Source of the DNA: Elusimicrobiota bacterium
GTDB taxonomy: Bacteria; Elusimicrobiota; Elusimicrobia; 2-02-FULL-39-32
Reading direction: 5' to 3'
Assembly (NCBI GenBank): GCA_021730935.1
Contig: JAKFYJ010000043.1
Coordinates: 28,612 to 92,611, forward strand
Length of the DNA: 64,000 bases
Made by a program: the position numbers and the translations under genes. Below the pieces are notes generated by a model. That model searched no databases. It was not told the DNA's origin and saw only the letters and a list, made by a program, of their open reading frames with translations. Positions 42,005-49,469 of this stretch are shown here, in pieces; within the stretch, counting starts at the first letter, position 1, and every line of letters starts with the position of its first letter.

Positions 42005-42764
42005 TCTCAGACGGATCGCTCCTCTTTGGGCTCTCCTGTGCCTATCCCCCTTTGCCCGCGCCGCGGGAACCGAAGCCAACCGCGTGGTGGTCCGCACCAG
42101 CGACGAGGCCGTTTTCAAAGGCACTTTTGAAGACAAAGATAACGCGCTCCTCACCATCAAAACCGACGACGGAGAAGAGCTGAATCTTCCGATCAGCGAG
42201 ATTCGAACCATCAACGGAACCTCGCCCCAGGTTTTTTTCAAAAAATTTATCCCCGCCATTCCGGACTCTCTCTTCAGCGCCAAAGAAATTTCGGTGAACA
42301 AAAATAAAGTGCGGATGACCTTCAGATTTTTTTCCGCGTGGAACAGCCAGAAGCTCCAGAACGGATTCGTCTTCTCCGGTCCGGACGATGACCGCCGCTG
42401 GGAAGGGTTCCGCTTTTCCGTCATTCTGGAATCTCCGCCGTCAATTCAGGGAGAACTCACTTATCCCTCTCTCTTGAAAAAAATCACGGGAACAGGCGCC
42501 CAGATCCTGAGCGAGAACTATGACACCTTTATGGCCACCCAAACGATGCGGACCACGGAAATCGCCCGCGGGAATTATGCCACCCGTTCCCTCCGGCAAA
42601 TCCGCGTTGTGAACGGAGAGAAATGCATTTTGGAAGTTTTGATCCAGCACCAGTCCAAGGAAAAACTGAACCAGCCCATCGCGATCGCGGCTTATGACAA
42701 GATGCTTGCCTCAATCCAGTTTCCGCCGCCTCTCAAAGAGAAGCCCGCGGCCGCAAAACCTTAA
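41988..42764 (+). CDS. Exported protein of unknown function between two exbD genes
   Basis: A 258-residue protein starting MKIKNNLRRIAPLWALLCLS with a cleavable signal ending near ARA. The mature part has VVVRTSDEAVFKGTFEDKDN and TIKTDDGEELNLPISEIRTI, an SH3-like or Sm-like beta pattern also seen in small 'translocation-associated' periplasmic proteins. The rest is mixed alpha/beta without a motif I know. It overlaps exbD by 17 bases and precedes the second exbD by 6, so it is probably part of the same envelope machine. Confidence 0.75.
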   Translation: MKIKNNLRRIAPLWALLCLSPFARAAGTEANRVVVRTSDEAVFKGTFEDKDNALLTIKTDDGEELNLPISEIRTINGTSPQVFFKKFIPAIPDSLFSAKEISVNKNKVRMTFRFFSAWNSQKLQNGFVFSGPDDDRRWEGFRFSVILESPPSIQGELTYPSLLKKITGTGAQILSENYDTFMATQTMRTTEIARGNYATRSLRQIRVVNGEKCILEVLIQHQSKEKLNQPIAIAAYDKMLASIQFPPPLKEKPAAAKP

Positions 42765-42770
42765 ACCTTC

Positions 42771-43199
42771 ATGGGAATGCAAGCAGGCAACCAAGACGAC
42801 ATTGTCACAGGGATCAATGTCACGCCCCTGGTGGACGTGGGCCTTGTGCTCGTCATCATCTTTATGGTCACCGCGCCTCTTTTTGAACAGCCCACGCTTC
42901 AGGTGACCCTCCCCAAAGCCAACACGAAGGAAGGGGAAGAAAAAGAGAACATCACGGTCACCCTCACTTCCGACGGAAAAATGGCGGTCAACGAAACGGA
43001 AGTGACTCCGCAAACTCTGGACTCAACGCTCAAGAAAAAAATTCAGTCATCGGAATCCAAGCATGTGATCCTGCGCGCCGACAAAGAATCCCTGCATGGG
43101 GACCTCCTCATGGTGATGCGGCTGGCCAAGGAATACGGCGCCAAATCCATGGCGATCGCCACCGAACCCAAAAATCCCGGAGCCGCTCTCAAACCGTGA
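42771..43199 (+). CDS. exbD: ExbD/TolR-family protein (copy 2)
   Basis: A 142-residue protein with a short cytosolic start (MGMQAGNQDDIVTG) and the hallmark INVTPLVDVGLVLVIIFMVT (channel Asp in LVDVG), then a periplasmic domain ending KSMAIATEPKNPG. It is shorter than copy 1 and lacks its long charged N-terminus, so the two may form a heteromeric ExbD pair on one ExbB pentamer. GTGA junction with tonB. Confidence 0.93.
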   Translation: MGMQAGNQDDIVTGINVTPLVDVGLVLVIIFMVTAPLFEQPTLQVTLPKANTKEGEEKENITVTLTSDGKMAVNETEVTPQTLDSTLKKKIQSSESKHVILRADKESLHGDLLMVMRLAKEYGAKSMAIATEPKNPGAALKP

Positions 43200-44353
43200 C
43201 AACCGCTCCCAATTATCAAGTCTGGCAAATCGTCTGGGGCACTCCGAAGGGATTTTTTGTTCCGGACCGTTCCAGGCTCCGGGCAATGCTCGTGATTGCG
43301 GCGCTCTTCCACTCCATGATCTTCGGCGTTTTGTGGAAAATCCATCTCGACCAAAAGAAAGCCGCCAGCCTGGCCCCGATTGAGCTCCAGAATGTGGATC
43401 TGATCACGCCTGAAAGCGAGCTCCCTCCCGCTCCGGCGCCTGTGGAAGTCCAGAAACCCAAAAGCGCTTTAGAATTCCTCAAGATGGCGATCCCGATTTT
43501 TAAAAAGCCCGCCGCTCCTGAGATCCGCGAAGTGATCCCCCAGGTCCGCCCCAACGAGCCCAAGATCGCGGAGCCCGAAAAACTCATGGAAAAAAAATAT
43601 CAGATGGACGCGCAAGCGCCGCAGATCAAACTGGACAAAAACGCGGAAGCTCCGAAGATCGCGGACATCGCGAAAATTCCACAATCTCAAAGACCCAATG
43701 TCCCTCTGGCAAGGGACCCTTCCATCAAGCTCGAAGAAGTGGGACGACGCGCCGTTCAGGTTCCGCAGGCGCCTTCCATTTCTCTTGACCGGGGAGCCAC
43801 AGAGAAAATGGCGGACGTTTCGGCGATCCCGCGTCAAAGCCTTGCGCCCCGGTCCCCGCAATCCGGAGAACGGCTCGTGGAACGCGCCCCAGCCTCCTAT
43901 TCCAAACCCAGTTCCGCTCCGCTTGGATATCAGCCCCGAGGCGGAAGCGCTGTTTCTCTGGACGCTCCCAGGGAAGTCGTGAGAAGCCAGGCAAAACCCG
44001 TCATTGAAGCCCAGGCCGTCAAACCCAAGGCTCAGGATTCAGGGCCGTTAACGATCTCCAAGGAAAAAGTCAAAATCACCGGACCTCTTTCGTCGCGAAA
44101 AGTCATTAAATCGTTCGTCCCGGAATATCCCGCATGGGCAAGAGCGCAAAACATCGAAGCGGACGTCGCCATCCGGTTCAATGTTTCTTCCTCAGGCGAT
44201 GTTTCGGGGAATCCCGTCATCGAGCGGACATCAGGATACACAGAGCTGGACCGCGGCGCTCTGGAAGCGCTCAAACGCTGGAAATTTTCGCCTCTCGCCG
44301 GAGCGGACCAGGACCAGTGGGGCGTCATCACATTTAGATTTAGATTGGATTGA
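43196..44353 (+). CDS. tonB: TonB-family energy transducer
   Basis: A 385-residue protein starting with GTG. It has one N-terminal membrane helix (about 30-48, MLVIAALFHSMIFGVLWKI), a long Pro/Lys-rich spacer with two related units (APQIKLDKNAEAPKIADIAK and APSISLDRGATEKMADVSA), and a C-terminal TonB domain (about 300-385: KSFVPEYPAWARAQNIEADV, LEALKRWKFSPL). It should transmit force from ExbB-ExbD to an outer-membrane partner. None of the TonB-dependent receptors is next to it. Confidence 0.93.
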   Translation: MTTAPNYQVWQIVWGTPKGFFVPDRSRLRAMLVIAALFHSMIFGVLWKIHLDQKKAASLAPIELQNVDLITPESELPPAPAPVEVQKPKSALEFLKMAIPIFKKPAAPEIREVIPQVRPNEPKIAEPEKLMEKKYQMDAQAPQIKLDKNAEAPKIADIAKIPQSQRPNVPLARDPSIKLEEVGRRAVQVPQAPSISLDRGATEKMADVSAIPRQSLAPRSPQSGERLVERAPASYSKPSSAPLGYQPRGGSAVSLDAPREVVRSQAKPVIEAQAVKPKAQDSGPLTISKEKVKITGPLSSRKVIKSFVPEYPAWARAQNIEADVAIRFNVSSSGDVSGNPVIERTSGYTELDRGALEALKRWKFSPLAGADQDQWGVITFRFRLD

Positions 44354-44364
44354 AGGAGAAACAC

Positions 44365-45294
44365 ATGAAAAAAATATCAGTGATCAGCCTTTGTTTTATG
44401 AGTTCACTCGCTCTCGCCGCCGCGCCCAAAGAACAGCCCCAGGGCGAAGGCCAGATGCCGGAAGTGATCATCAAAGGGGGAGACAAGTCCGGAGTCAAAA
44501 GCGAAAAGCCGCCGTTGAATATAGAAATGGAAATGGATGAGGCGGTGAAGGGTGCCCTGATTGTCGAAGAAGAACCTCTCAAGCGCCAGCCGGAATCTTT
44601 GAGAAATCCCCGAGCGGGATTTGCGGATTTTTTGAACAACGACAAAACGATTTTGCCCTCGCGCGTGAGACTGGCCCGCGATCCCGTGAAAGTTTTTTAT
44701 CCTCTCCGGGAAATTCTGGCCGTTTCTCCCTCCCTTTCACAGGAAATCGGTCCTGGATGGGAAATGGTGGTGACGGACACGGAAGGGCGCTCCTTCAGAA
44801 AATTTTCAGGAAAGTCCCTGCCCCCCGGCTCTTTGCCGTGGAATGGGAGAAGCGACAGAGGCGAAATTATATCGGTGGGAAAAACCTATTCGATGGTTAT
44901 CAATTATAAAGACACGCGCGGTCAAAGGCGGAATTTCGTGGGAGAGCCCTTCTCATTTGACGGGATCATTCATCAGGAATCGAGAGGCCTTGTGCTCAGC
45001 CTCGCCCTGACGCCCCTGTTCGACGCCAAAAAACCCGGCGAAAAGGAAACGATCACGCCTTCAGGCGCCGACCTCCTCAAGGAAGCGGCGGACTGGGTCA
45101 AAAGGTATTATTTTAATTATCCGATCCGAGTGGAATGTTTTTCGAAAGATGCAGAGACCGCCAGCGAGCGCGCCCAAATTTTTGCCGCCCGCCTCTCCAG
45201 CGAACTTCTGCTCCCGCGCCCCGAAATCAAAACCAACGGCACTTCTTCGGACGCCGACGCCGAGCGCCTCGAAATCATCATCACGAACCGTTAG
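44365..45294 (+). CDS. Exported protein with possible OmpA-like C-terminus
   Basis: A 309-residue secreted protein (signal MKKISVISLCFMSSLALAAA). The ATG at 44365 has AAGGAGA 5 bases upstream. The middle holds an immunoglobulin/FlgD-like beta region (WEMVVTDTEGRSFRKFSGKS, LPWNGRSDRGEIISVGKTYS). The end (DLLKEAADWVKRYYFNYPIR, AERLEIIITNR) resembles an OmpA peptidoglycan-binding fold but lacks a clear Asp/Arg pair. Last gene of the TPR-ExbBD-TonB operon; convergent with yidC at 9 bases. Confidence 0.7.
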   Translation: MKKISVISLCFMSSLALAAAPKEQPQGEGQMPEVIIKGGDKSGVKSEKPPLNIEMEMDEAVKGALIVEEEPLKRQPESLRNPRAGFADFLNNDKTILPSRVRLARDPVKVFYPLREILAVSPSLSQEIGPGWEMVVTDTEGRSFRKFSGKSLPPGSLPWNGRSDRGEIISVGKTYSMVINYKDTRGQRRNFVGEPFSFDGIIHQESRGLVLSLALTPLFDAKKPGEKETITPSGADLLKEAADWVKRYYFNYPIRVECFSKDAETASERAQIFAARLSSELLLPRPEIKTNGTSSDADAERLEIIITNR

Positions 45295-45303
45295 AATCCC
45301 GGA

Positions 45304-46848
45304 TTATCTTCTGGCCAAGGCCGGAGCGGCAGGCGCGGCGTATTTGCGGCTGGCCCAGGTTTGGACCGTCATGGAGACAAGGCTGTTGGTCAGCCAATAG
45401 AGAGCCAGACCGCTGGGGCTTTTGAGGAAGACGAAGGTGAAGACAATCGGCATGATGGTCATCATCTGTTTCTGCGTGGGATCCGTGGTGTTGCTCCCGG
45501 AAACGCGCTGTTGAAGAAACATGATGGCTCCGGTCAGGACCGGCAGGACATAAAAGGGATCTGCTTTAGAAAGGTCGTGGATCCAGCCTGCGAAGGGCGC
45601 GCCGTGAAGCTCATAAGAATTCCTCAGCATCGTGAAGAAGGCGATGAACACGGGCATCTGGATCATCATGGGCAGGCATCCGCTGAAAGGCGTTGTTCCC
45701 GCCTCTTTATATAAACTCATCATTTCACTGCTCAGCCGTTTCGGATCGTCCTTATACCTTGTCTGGATGTCCTGCATCTTGGGCTGGAGCCGTTTCATGA
45801 TGGCCATCGATTTATAGCTTGAGAGAGTCAAGGGGAACACAATCACCTGAAGCCCGAGAGTCAGCAAGATGATCGCGATCCCATAATTTTTCGTCACCTT
45901 ATAGACCGAATACATTGCCTTGAGCGCCGCCCGGCCCAGGAACCCGAAATACCCGAAATCAACGGCGTTTTCCAATCCCATGTTCCAGGATTTTAAATAG
46001 GTGTATCCCTTCGTGCCGGCATATATTTTCATGGCGAAATTTTTGGATTCTCCGGGCGCGAGCTTGAAGGGTGCGGCGTTCAATTTGATCATCCCGAAAT
46101 TGGTTTTGCTTTTTTCGGCTTCGATGACATTGAAATCCTTGCCTTCGGGGAACATGGCCATGAAATAATATCGGTTGTCGATTCCGGCCCAGTGATAATT
46201 CTGCTCGTGGGTCCCCGCTTTAAAAACCTTGACCTCTTTTTCAGGCGTGGGATAGGCCAACACGCGGGTGTTGCGCAGGTTCTCGGACTTTTCACTTTCG
46301 ACTGTCCCCAATCCGCCTTCCCACCCGATCTGCAAATCGCTGATCTCCGCGGGAACCTTGGAAGGGTTTTTAAACTGAAGCGTCAGCTCGGCAAAAGGCG
46401 ATCCGGCGGAGAGCGTAAGTTTTTTGATGCATTCAACCCCGGAGGGCAAAACGGCCTTCCATTCCGCTTCCCCGGAAGAACTTCCCTTCGCCTGCTCAAA
46501 GTTCACGTTCGGAAAAGTTTCCATGGGCTGGCCTTCATGCACCAGGTCCACGGTGCGGTTGCCTTCCTTCACCCACCAATGTTTAATGAAAGCTCCCTGG
46601 GAATCCATCACCACTTTGGAATATTCCGATTCGATGGTTTTCTCGGTCTCTTCGACCGGAACAATCTTGCCGGACTTTTTCATCCACTTGAGGTCCCCGG
46701 ACGCGGCGGCGGGTTCAGAAGCTTTTGCGTCGGCGGAAATCGGGGGTTTGGCAGGGACCCGGACAGGAGAAACGGGCGGAAAGAATTTATACCACAGGAG
46801 AAGGAACGCCACGGACACCACCACAAACCAAATCGTATTTTTTTCCAT
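45304..46848 (-). CDS. yidC: Membrane protein insertase YidC
   Basis: A 514-residue Oxa1/YidC insertase. It has an N-terminal anchor (ENTIWFVVVSVAFLLLWYKF), a large periplasmic P1 domain (about 50-320) typical of diderm bacteria, and five C-terminal helices including FLGRAALKAMYSVYKVTKNYG and FSGCLPMMIQMPVFIAFFTM. It sits in the conserved rpmH-rnpA-yidD-yidC block beside the origin. Confidence 0.96.
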   Translation of the reverse strand: MEKNTIWFVVVSVAFLLLWYKFFPPVSPVRVPAKPPISADAKASEPAAASGDLKWMKKSGKIVPVEETEKTIESEYSKVVMDSQGAFIKHWWVKEGNRTVDLVHEGQPMETFPNVNFEQAKGSSSGEAEWKAVLPSGVECIKKLTLSAGSPFAELTLQFKNPSKVPAEISDLQIGWEGGLGTVESEKSENLRNTRVLAYPTPEKEVKVFKAGTHEQNYHWAGIDNRYYFMAMFPEGKDFNVIEAEKSKTNFGMIKLNAAPFKLAPGESKNFAMKIYAGTKGYTYLKSWNMGLENAVDFGYFGFLGRAALKAMYSVYKVTKNYGIAIILLTLGLQVIVFPLTLSSYKSMAIMKRLQPKMQDIQTRYKDDPKRLSSEMMSLYKEAGTTPFSGCLPMMIQMPVFIAFFTMLRNSYELHGAPFAGWIHDLSKADPFYVLPVLTGAIMFLQQRVSGSNTTDPTQKQMMTIMPIVFTFVFLKSPSGLALYWLTNSLVSMTVQTWASRKYAAPAAPALARR

Positions 46849-46855
46849 GATTTAT

Positions 46856-47080
46856 TTAATCACTTGCCTTATTAAAAGAATGACAGCTCATGAGACGGTA
46901 AAACGCCAATTTCGTGCCTTCAAGCGCGCCGAACTCCTTGAGGGCGATGGAAGCGTATTCTGAACACGAGATCGGATATTTGCAGGCGCCCTGGACGCCG
47001 AACAGGAGACGGACGAACGGAAAGATGACCTGATAGGACCGGATGAGAAAGAGAAGGGGCATCGAGTATGCATGGTTCAT
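46856..47080 (-). CDS. yidD: Membrane protein insertion efficiency factor YidD
   Basis: A 74-residue YidD/DUF37 protein with the family cysteines in ACKYPISCSEYAS and RLMSCHSF; FYPTCS is replaced by KYPISCS. ATGA overlap with rnpA and 7 bases from yidC. Assists YidC-dependent insertion. Confidence 0.93.
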   Translation of the reverse strand: MNHAYSMPLLFLIRSYQVIFPFVRLLFGVQGACKYPISCSEYASIALKEFGALEGTKLAFYRLMSCHSFNKASD

Positions 47081-47496
47081 ATAAGGAATCCTGATTTGCC
47101 GAAAAGCGACATAAACTTTTCCTCAACCTGGGCCAATTTCAACCGCTTGGGGTCCTGAACGGGTTTAATGAACAGAAGAATGTCCAGGGAGGGTTTCAGG
47201 CGGAAACGGTTTAAGCGGAAAGTTTCGCGCGCAAGGCGTTTGAGGCGGTTGCGGACAACGGCGTTTCCGGCCTTTTTGGGCGCTCTCACCGCGATCCGGC
47301 ACGCGTCATTGCCGTCGGCCCTTGCATATACATAAAGATCAAACATTTCTCCGGAAACTTTTTTGCCCTGGCGCCGCGCGCGGTCCACATCGCGGTCCAA
47401 GTTGAGCCGGTTGGCCGGACGAAACTCCTGGGTTTTAGGGGATGAGTTTATGGCGGCCCTTCTTACGGCGGGTCGACAAAACTCTTTTTCCGCCAT
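47077..47496 (-). CDS. rnpA: Ribonuclease P protein component
   Basis: A 139-residue RnpA with the RNA-binding signature [17 protein letters not shown] and the aromatic/basic cleft residues. The only start codon before the conserved region is the ATG at 47496, which lies inside rpmH, giving a 62-base overlap and about 28 extra N-terminal residues. Thermus species are known for an extreme rpmH-rnpA overlap; this is a milder version. Overlaps yidD by 4. Confidence 0.93.
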   Translation of the reverse strand: MAEKEFCRPAVRRAAINSSPKTQEFRPANRLNLDRDVDRARRQGKKVSGEMFDLYVYARADGNDACRIAVRAPKKAGNAVVRNRLKRLARETFRLNRFRLKPSLDILLFIKPVQDPKRLKLAQVEEKFMSLFGKSGFLI

Positions 47497-47572
47497 AAGT
47501 CTTCATACGGGCGCGAAATCCGTGAACCTTTTTGCGCCGTCTTTTGTTGGGCTGAAATGTGCGTTTCGACAT
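47435..47572 (-). CDS. rpmH: Ribosomal protein bL34
   Basis: A 45-residue, strongly basic L34: [20 protein letters not shown] then [20 protein letters not shown] and HKLIP. AAGGAG lies 5 bases before the ATG. Its last 62 bases double as the start of rnpA in another frame. Confidence 0.97.
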   Translation of the reverse strand: MSKRTFQPNKRRRKKVHGFRARMKTYGGKRVLSTRRKKGRHKLIP

Positions 47573-47608
47573 GGCTCTCCTTAGCTAAACTCTAATCTTG
47601 AAGGAGAA

Positions 47609-47637
47609 TTTTTATCAAATATGGAGCTGAATGTCAA
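47609..47637 (-). promoter_or_regulatory. Promoter of rpmH-rnpA-yidD-yidC
   Basis: TTGACA (47637-47632) and TAAAAA (47614-47609) are spaced by 17 on the minus strand, about 37 bases before the rpmH start. Confidence 0.6.
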
Positions 47638-47698
47638 TTATTGATTCATGAAATATCGCCGGATCAATGCCTTGGGACAGAATTATCCACAAGTTCAC

Positions 47699-47727
47699 TT
47701 GACAGAAAAAATCGGAATTGATAAGAT
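47699..47727 (+). promoter_or_regulatory. Promoter of the dnaA leader (TTGACA-N17-TAAGAT)
   Basis: A perfect -35 at 47699-47704 and TAAGAT at 47722-47727 with ideal spacing. It is flanked by the first DnaA box (47683). Transcription would start near 47734, giving a leader of about 160 bases. Confidence 0.65.
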
Positions 47728-47764
47728 CTTTGGACCCTGAAAAATAAGTTGAGTTTCCGTCGAG

Positions 47765-47786
47765 AAAGGCCCTGTTCGGGCCTTTT
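47765..47786 (+). terminator. Stem-loop in the dnaA leader, possible attenuator
   Basis: AAAGGCCC (47765-47772), 5-base loop, GGGCCTTT (47778-47785), then a short U-containing tail (TTGGCTTTTAT). It lies between the dnaA promoter and the dnaA start, so it could terminate or attenuate dnaA transcription. Confidence 0.5.
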
Positions 47787-47794
47787 GGCTTTTA

Positions 47795-47814
47795 TAAAAG
47801 ATGGTAAAAGATGG
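47795..47814 (+). repeat. Tandem 10-mer in oriC
   Basis: TAAAAGATGG occurs twice head to tail with no mismatch, 35 bases upstream of the promoter-proximal DnaA boxes. Candidate iteron or unwinding-element repeat. Confidence 0.6.
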
Positions 47815-47896
47815 CACAGGGTAACGTTTTAAACCGCATCCACATGAGTTATCCACAACTCTGGACAACCTGTGGATAACATAATCGAGGTGATTT

Positions 47897-49300
47897 ATGA
47901 GCAATGATATTAACATCCAGGCTGTTAAAACTGAAATGGAGAGCTTGTGGCAAGCCATCGCCGAACGGCTGAAATCGGACATGGATCCGGAAATCTTTGA
48001 CCTTTGGCTCAAGCCGGTCCGGTTCGTTTCCTTCGAAAGCGGCCGCCTGACCCTGGGCGTTCCCAACCGTTTTTTCAATGACTGGATCCTTGGGCACTGC
48101 AAAGACAAGATCGAATCTAATCTTCGTGAAATCGCCGACCCCAACGCTTCCCTCGAGCTCGTGATATTCCAGCAGCAGCATGTCCAGGCCCAGGAATCTC
48201 CGGTTCAAATCATTGTGCCTTCCAAAACGCAGGAGGATGCCCCCGGGTTCGGCATCGAGCAATTCAATCCCAAATATACCTTCGACACTTTCATTGAGGG
48301 CCAGGCCAACCGTTTCGCCAAGGCCGCCGCGGAAGGCATTTCCAAAGAGCCCGGCATCCGGTTCAACCCCTTCTTCCTTTATGGGGGAGTGGGCCTCGGA
48401 AAGACGCATTTGATGCATGCCATCGGTCACGCGATCCGCAACCATTATCCCAAAGCCCGCGTGTTGTATATCACATCGGAAAAATTTATCAATGAATTTA
48501 TTGATTCCATCCGTTTCGAGCGCCCTGCGGATTTCCGCAACAAATACCGCAATCTGGATTGCCTCCTTATAGACGACATCCAATTCCTGATGGGCAAGGG
48601 CCGGAGCGAAGAAGAGTTTTTTTATACCTTCAACACGCTTTTTGACTCGAGAAAACAGATCGTGATCTCGTCAGACCGCGCTCCCAAAGAAATGGGGGCC
48701 CTGACCGACAGGCTCATTTCCCGCTTTGAGTGGGGCGTGGTGGCCGACATTCAGCCGCCTGACCTTGAGACCCGCATCGCCATTCTTAGGAAGAAAGCGA
48801 GCATGGAACGGCTCCATGTCCCTGACGATGTGATCCTGTTCGTGGCAACGCAAGTGAAGTCCAACATCCGCGAGCTGGAAGGCTCTTTAATCCGCATTGT
48901 GGCCTTCTCTTCTCTCACTGGCACGCCTTTGACCGTGGACACGGCCCGCGCGACTTTGCGGGACATCCTCAAGCACGAGGACGCTCAGAAGCCCATCACC
49001 ATCGAAGACATTCAGGAAGTGGTTGCGAAACATTTTAACCTGGAACCCCGGGAACTGAAATCCAAGCGGAGGACAGACGCCATTGCCTGGCCCAGACAGA
49101 TCGCGATGTATCTGGGCCGCACGCTCACGGAGCTTTCCACCACTGAATTGGGCAACTCTTTCGGCGGCAAGGACCACACCACCGTGCTCCACGCTTGCGA
49201 GAAAGTGAAGATGAAATTGGCCGAGAGTCCCTTCATCTCCAGCCTTGTGAATAAGATTACACAGGAGATCAAAAACCGCAACGAAAACGAAAGCGCGTGA
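47897..49300 (+). CDS. dnaA: Chromosomal replication initiator DnaA
   Basis: A 467-residue DnaA with all four domains. Domain I covers about 1-90, with a short linker. The AAA+ domain holds Walker A GGVGLGKTHL, Walker B LLIDDIQFL and the arginine-finger region RLISRFEWG. Domain IV carries the DnaA-box recognition signature NSFGGKDHTTVLHACEKV. GAGGTGA lies just before the ATG. This complete copy contrasts with the domain IV-less relative at 12779. Confidence 0.98.
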   Translation: MSNDINIQAVKTEMESLWQAIAERLKSDMDPEIFDLWLKPVRFVSFESGRLTLGVPNRFFNDWILGHCKDKIESNLREIADPNASLELVIFQQQHVQAQESPVQIIVPSKTQEDAPGFGIEQFNPKYTFDTFIEGQANRFAKAAAEGISKEPGIRFNPFFLYGGVGLGKTHLMHAIGHAIRNHYPKARVLYITSEKFINEFIDSIRFERPADFRNKYRNLDCLLIDDIQFLMGKGRSEEEFFYTFNTLFDSRKQIVISSDRAPKEMGALTDRLISRFEWGVVADIQPPDLETRIAILRKKASMERLHVPDDVILFVATQVKSNIRELEGSLIRIVAFSSLTGTPLTVDTARATLRDILKHEDAQKPITIEDIQEVVAKHFNLEPRELKSKRRTDAIAWPRQIAMYLGRTLTELSTTELGNSFGGKDHTTVLHACEKVKMKLAESPFISSLVNKITQEIKNRNENESA

Positions 49301-49306
49301 ACAACA

Positions 49307-49330
49307 GGGACAACGCAAACGCTTTGTCCC
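49307..49330 (+). terminator. Hairpin after dnaA
   Basis: GGGACAA (49307-49313) pairs with TTGTCCC (49324-49330) around a 10-base loop, 7 bases after the dnaA stop. No U-run follows, so it may be a weak or Rho-assisted terminator or an mRNA-stability element. Confidence 0.4.
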
Positions 49331-49364
49331 CATTAAGATTCACATCATCTTTCTCGCGAAAATG

Positions 49365-49455
49365 TATAATAGTTAGGATAATTACGGGGCCGGCGCAACA
49401 TACAAAGAAATTCACAGCCCCTATGGAGACTATGACGAATTTAAAAAAGTATACT
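49365..49455 (+). promoter_or_regulatory. dnaA-dnaN intergenic region with two candidate -10 hexamers
   Basis: TATAAT at 49365-49370 and TATACT at 49450-49455 lie upstream of dnaN; neither has a good -35 at normal spacing. AGGAG at 49459-49463 is the dnaN ribosome-binding site. Confidence 0.35.
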
Positions 49456-49469
49456 AATAGGAGACCCTC

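Larger units (their letters stand above)
47573..47896. other. Chromosomal replication origin region (oriC) between rpmH and dnaA
   Basis: Between divergent rpmH and dnaA lie three perfect DnaA boxes (TTATCCACA): 47683-47691 (+), 47849-47857 (+) and 47871-47879 (-). Two 7-of-9 matches are at 47836-47844 (+) and 47860-47868 (-). Four of these five sit within 45 bases just upstream of the dnaA start, spaced 11-13 bases. A perfect tandem 10-mer (TAAAAGATGG twice, 47795-47814) and AT-rich flanks could form the unwinding element. Gene context is the standard bacterial origin. Confidence 0.85.
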
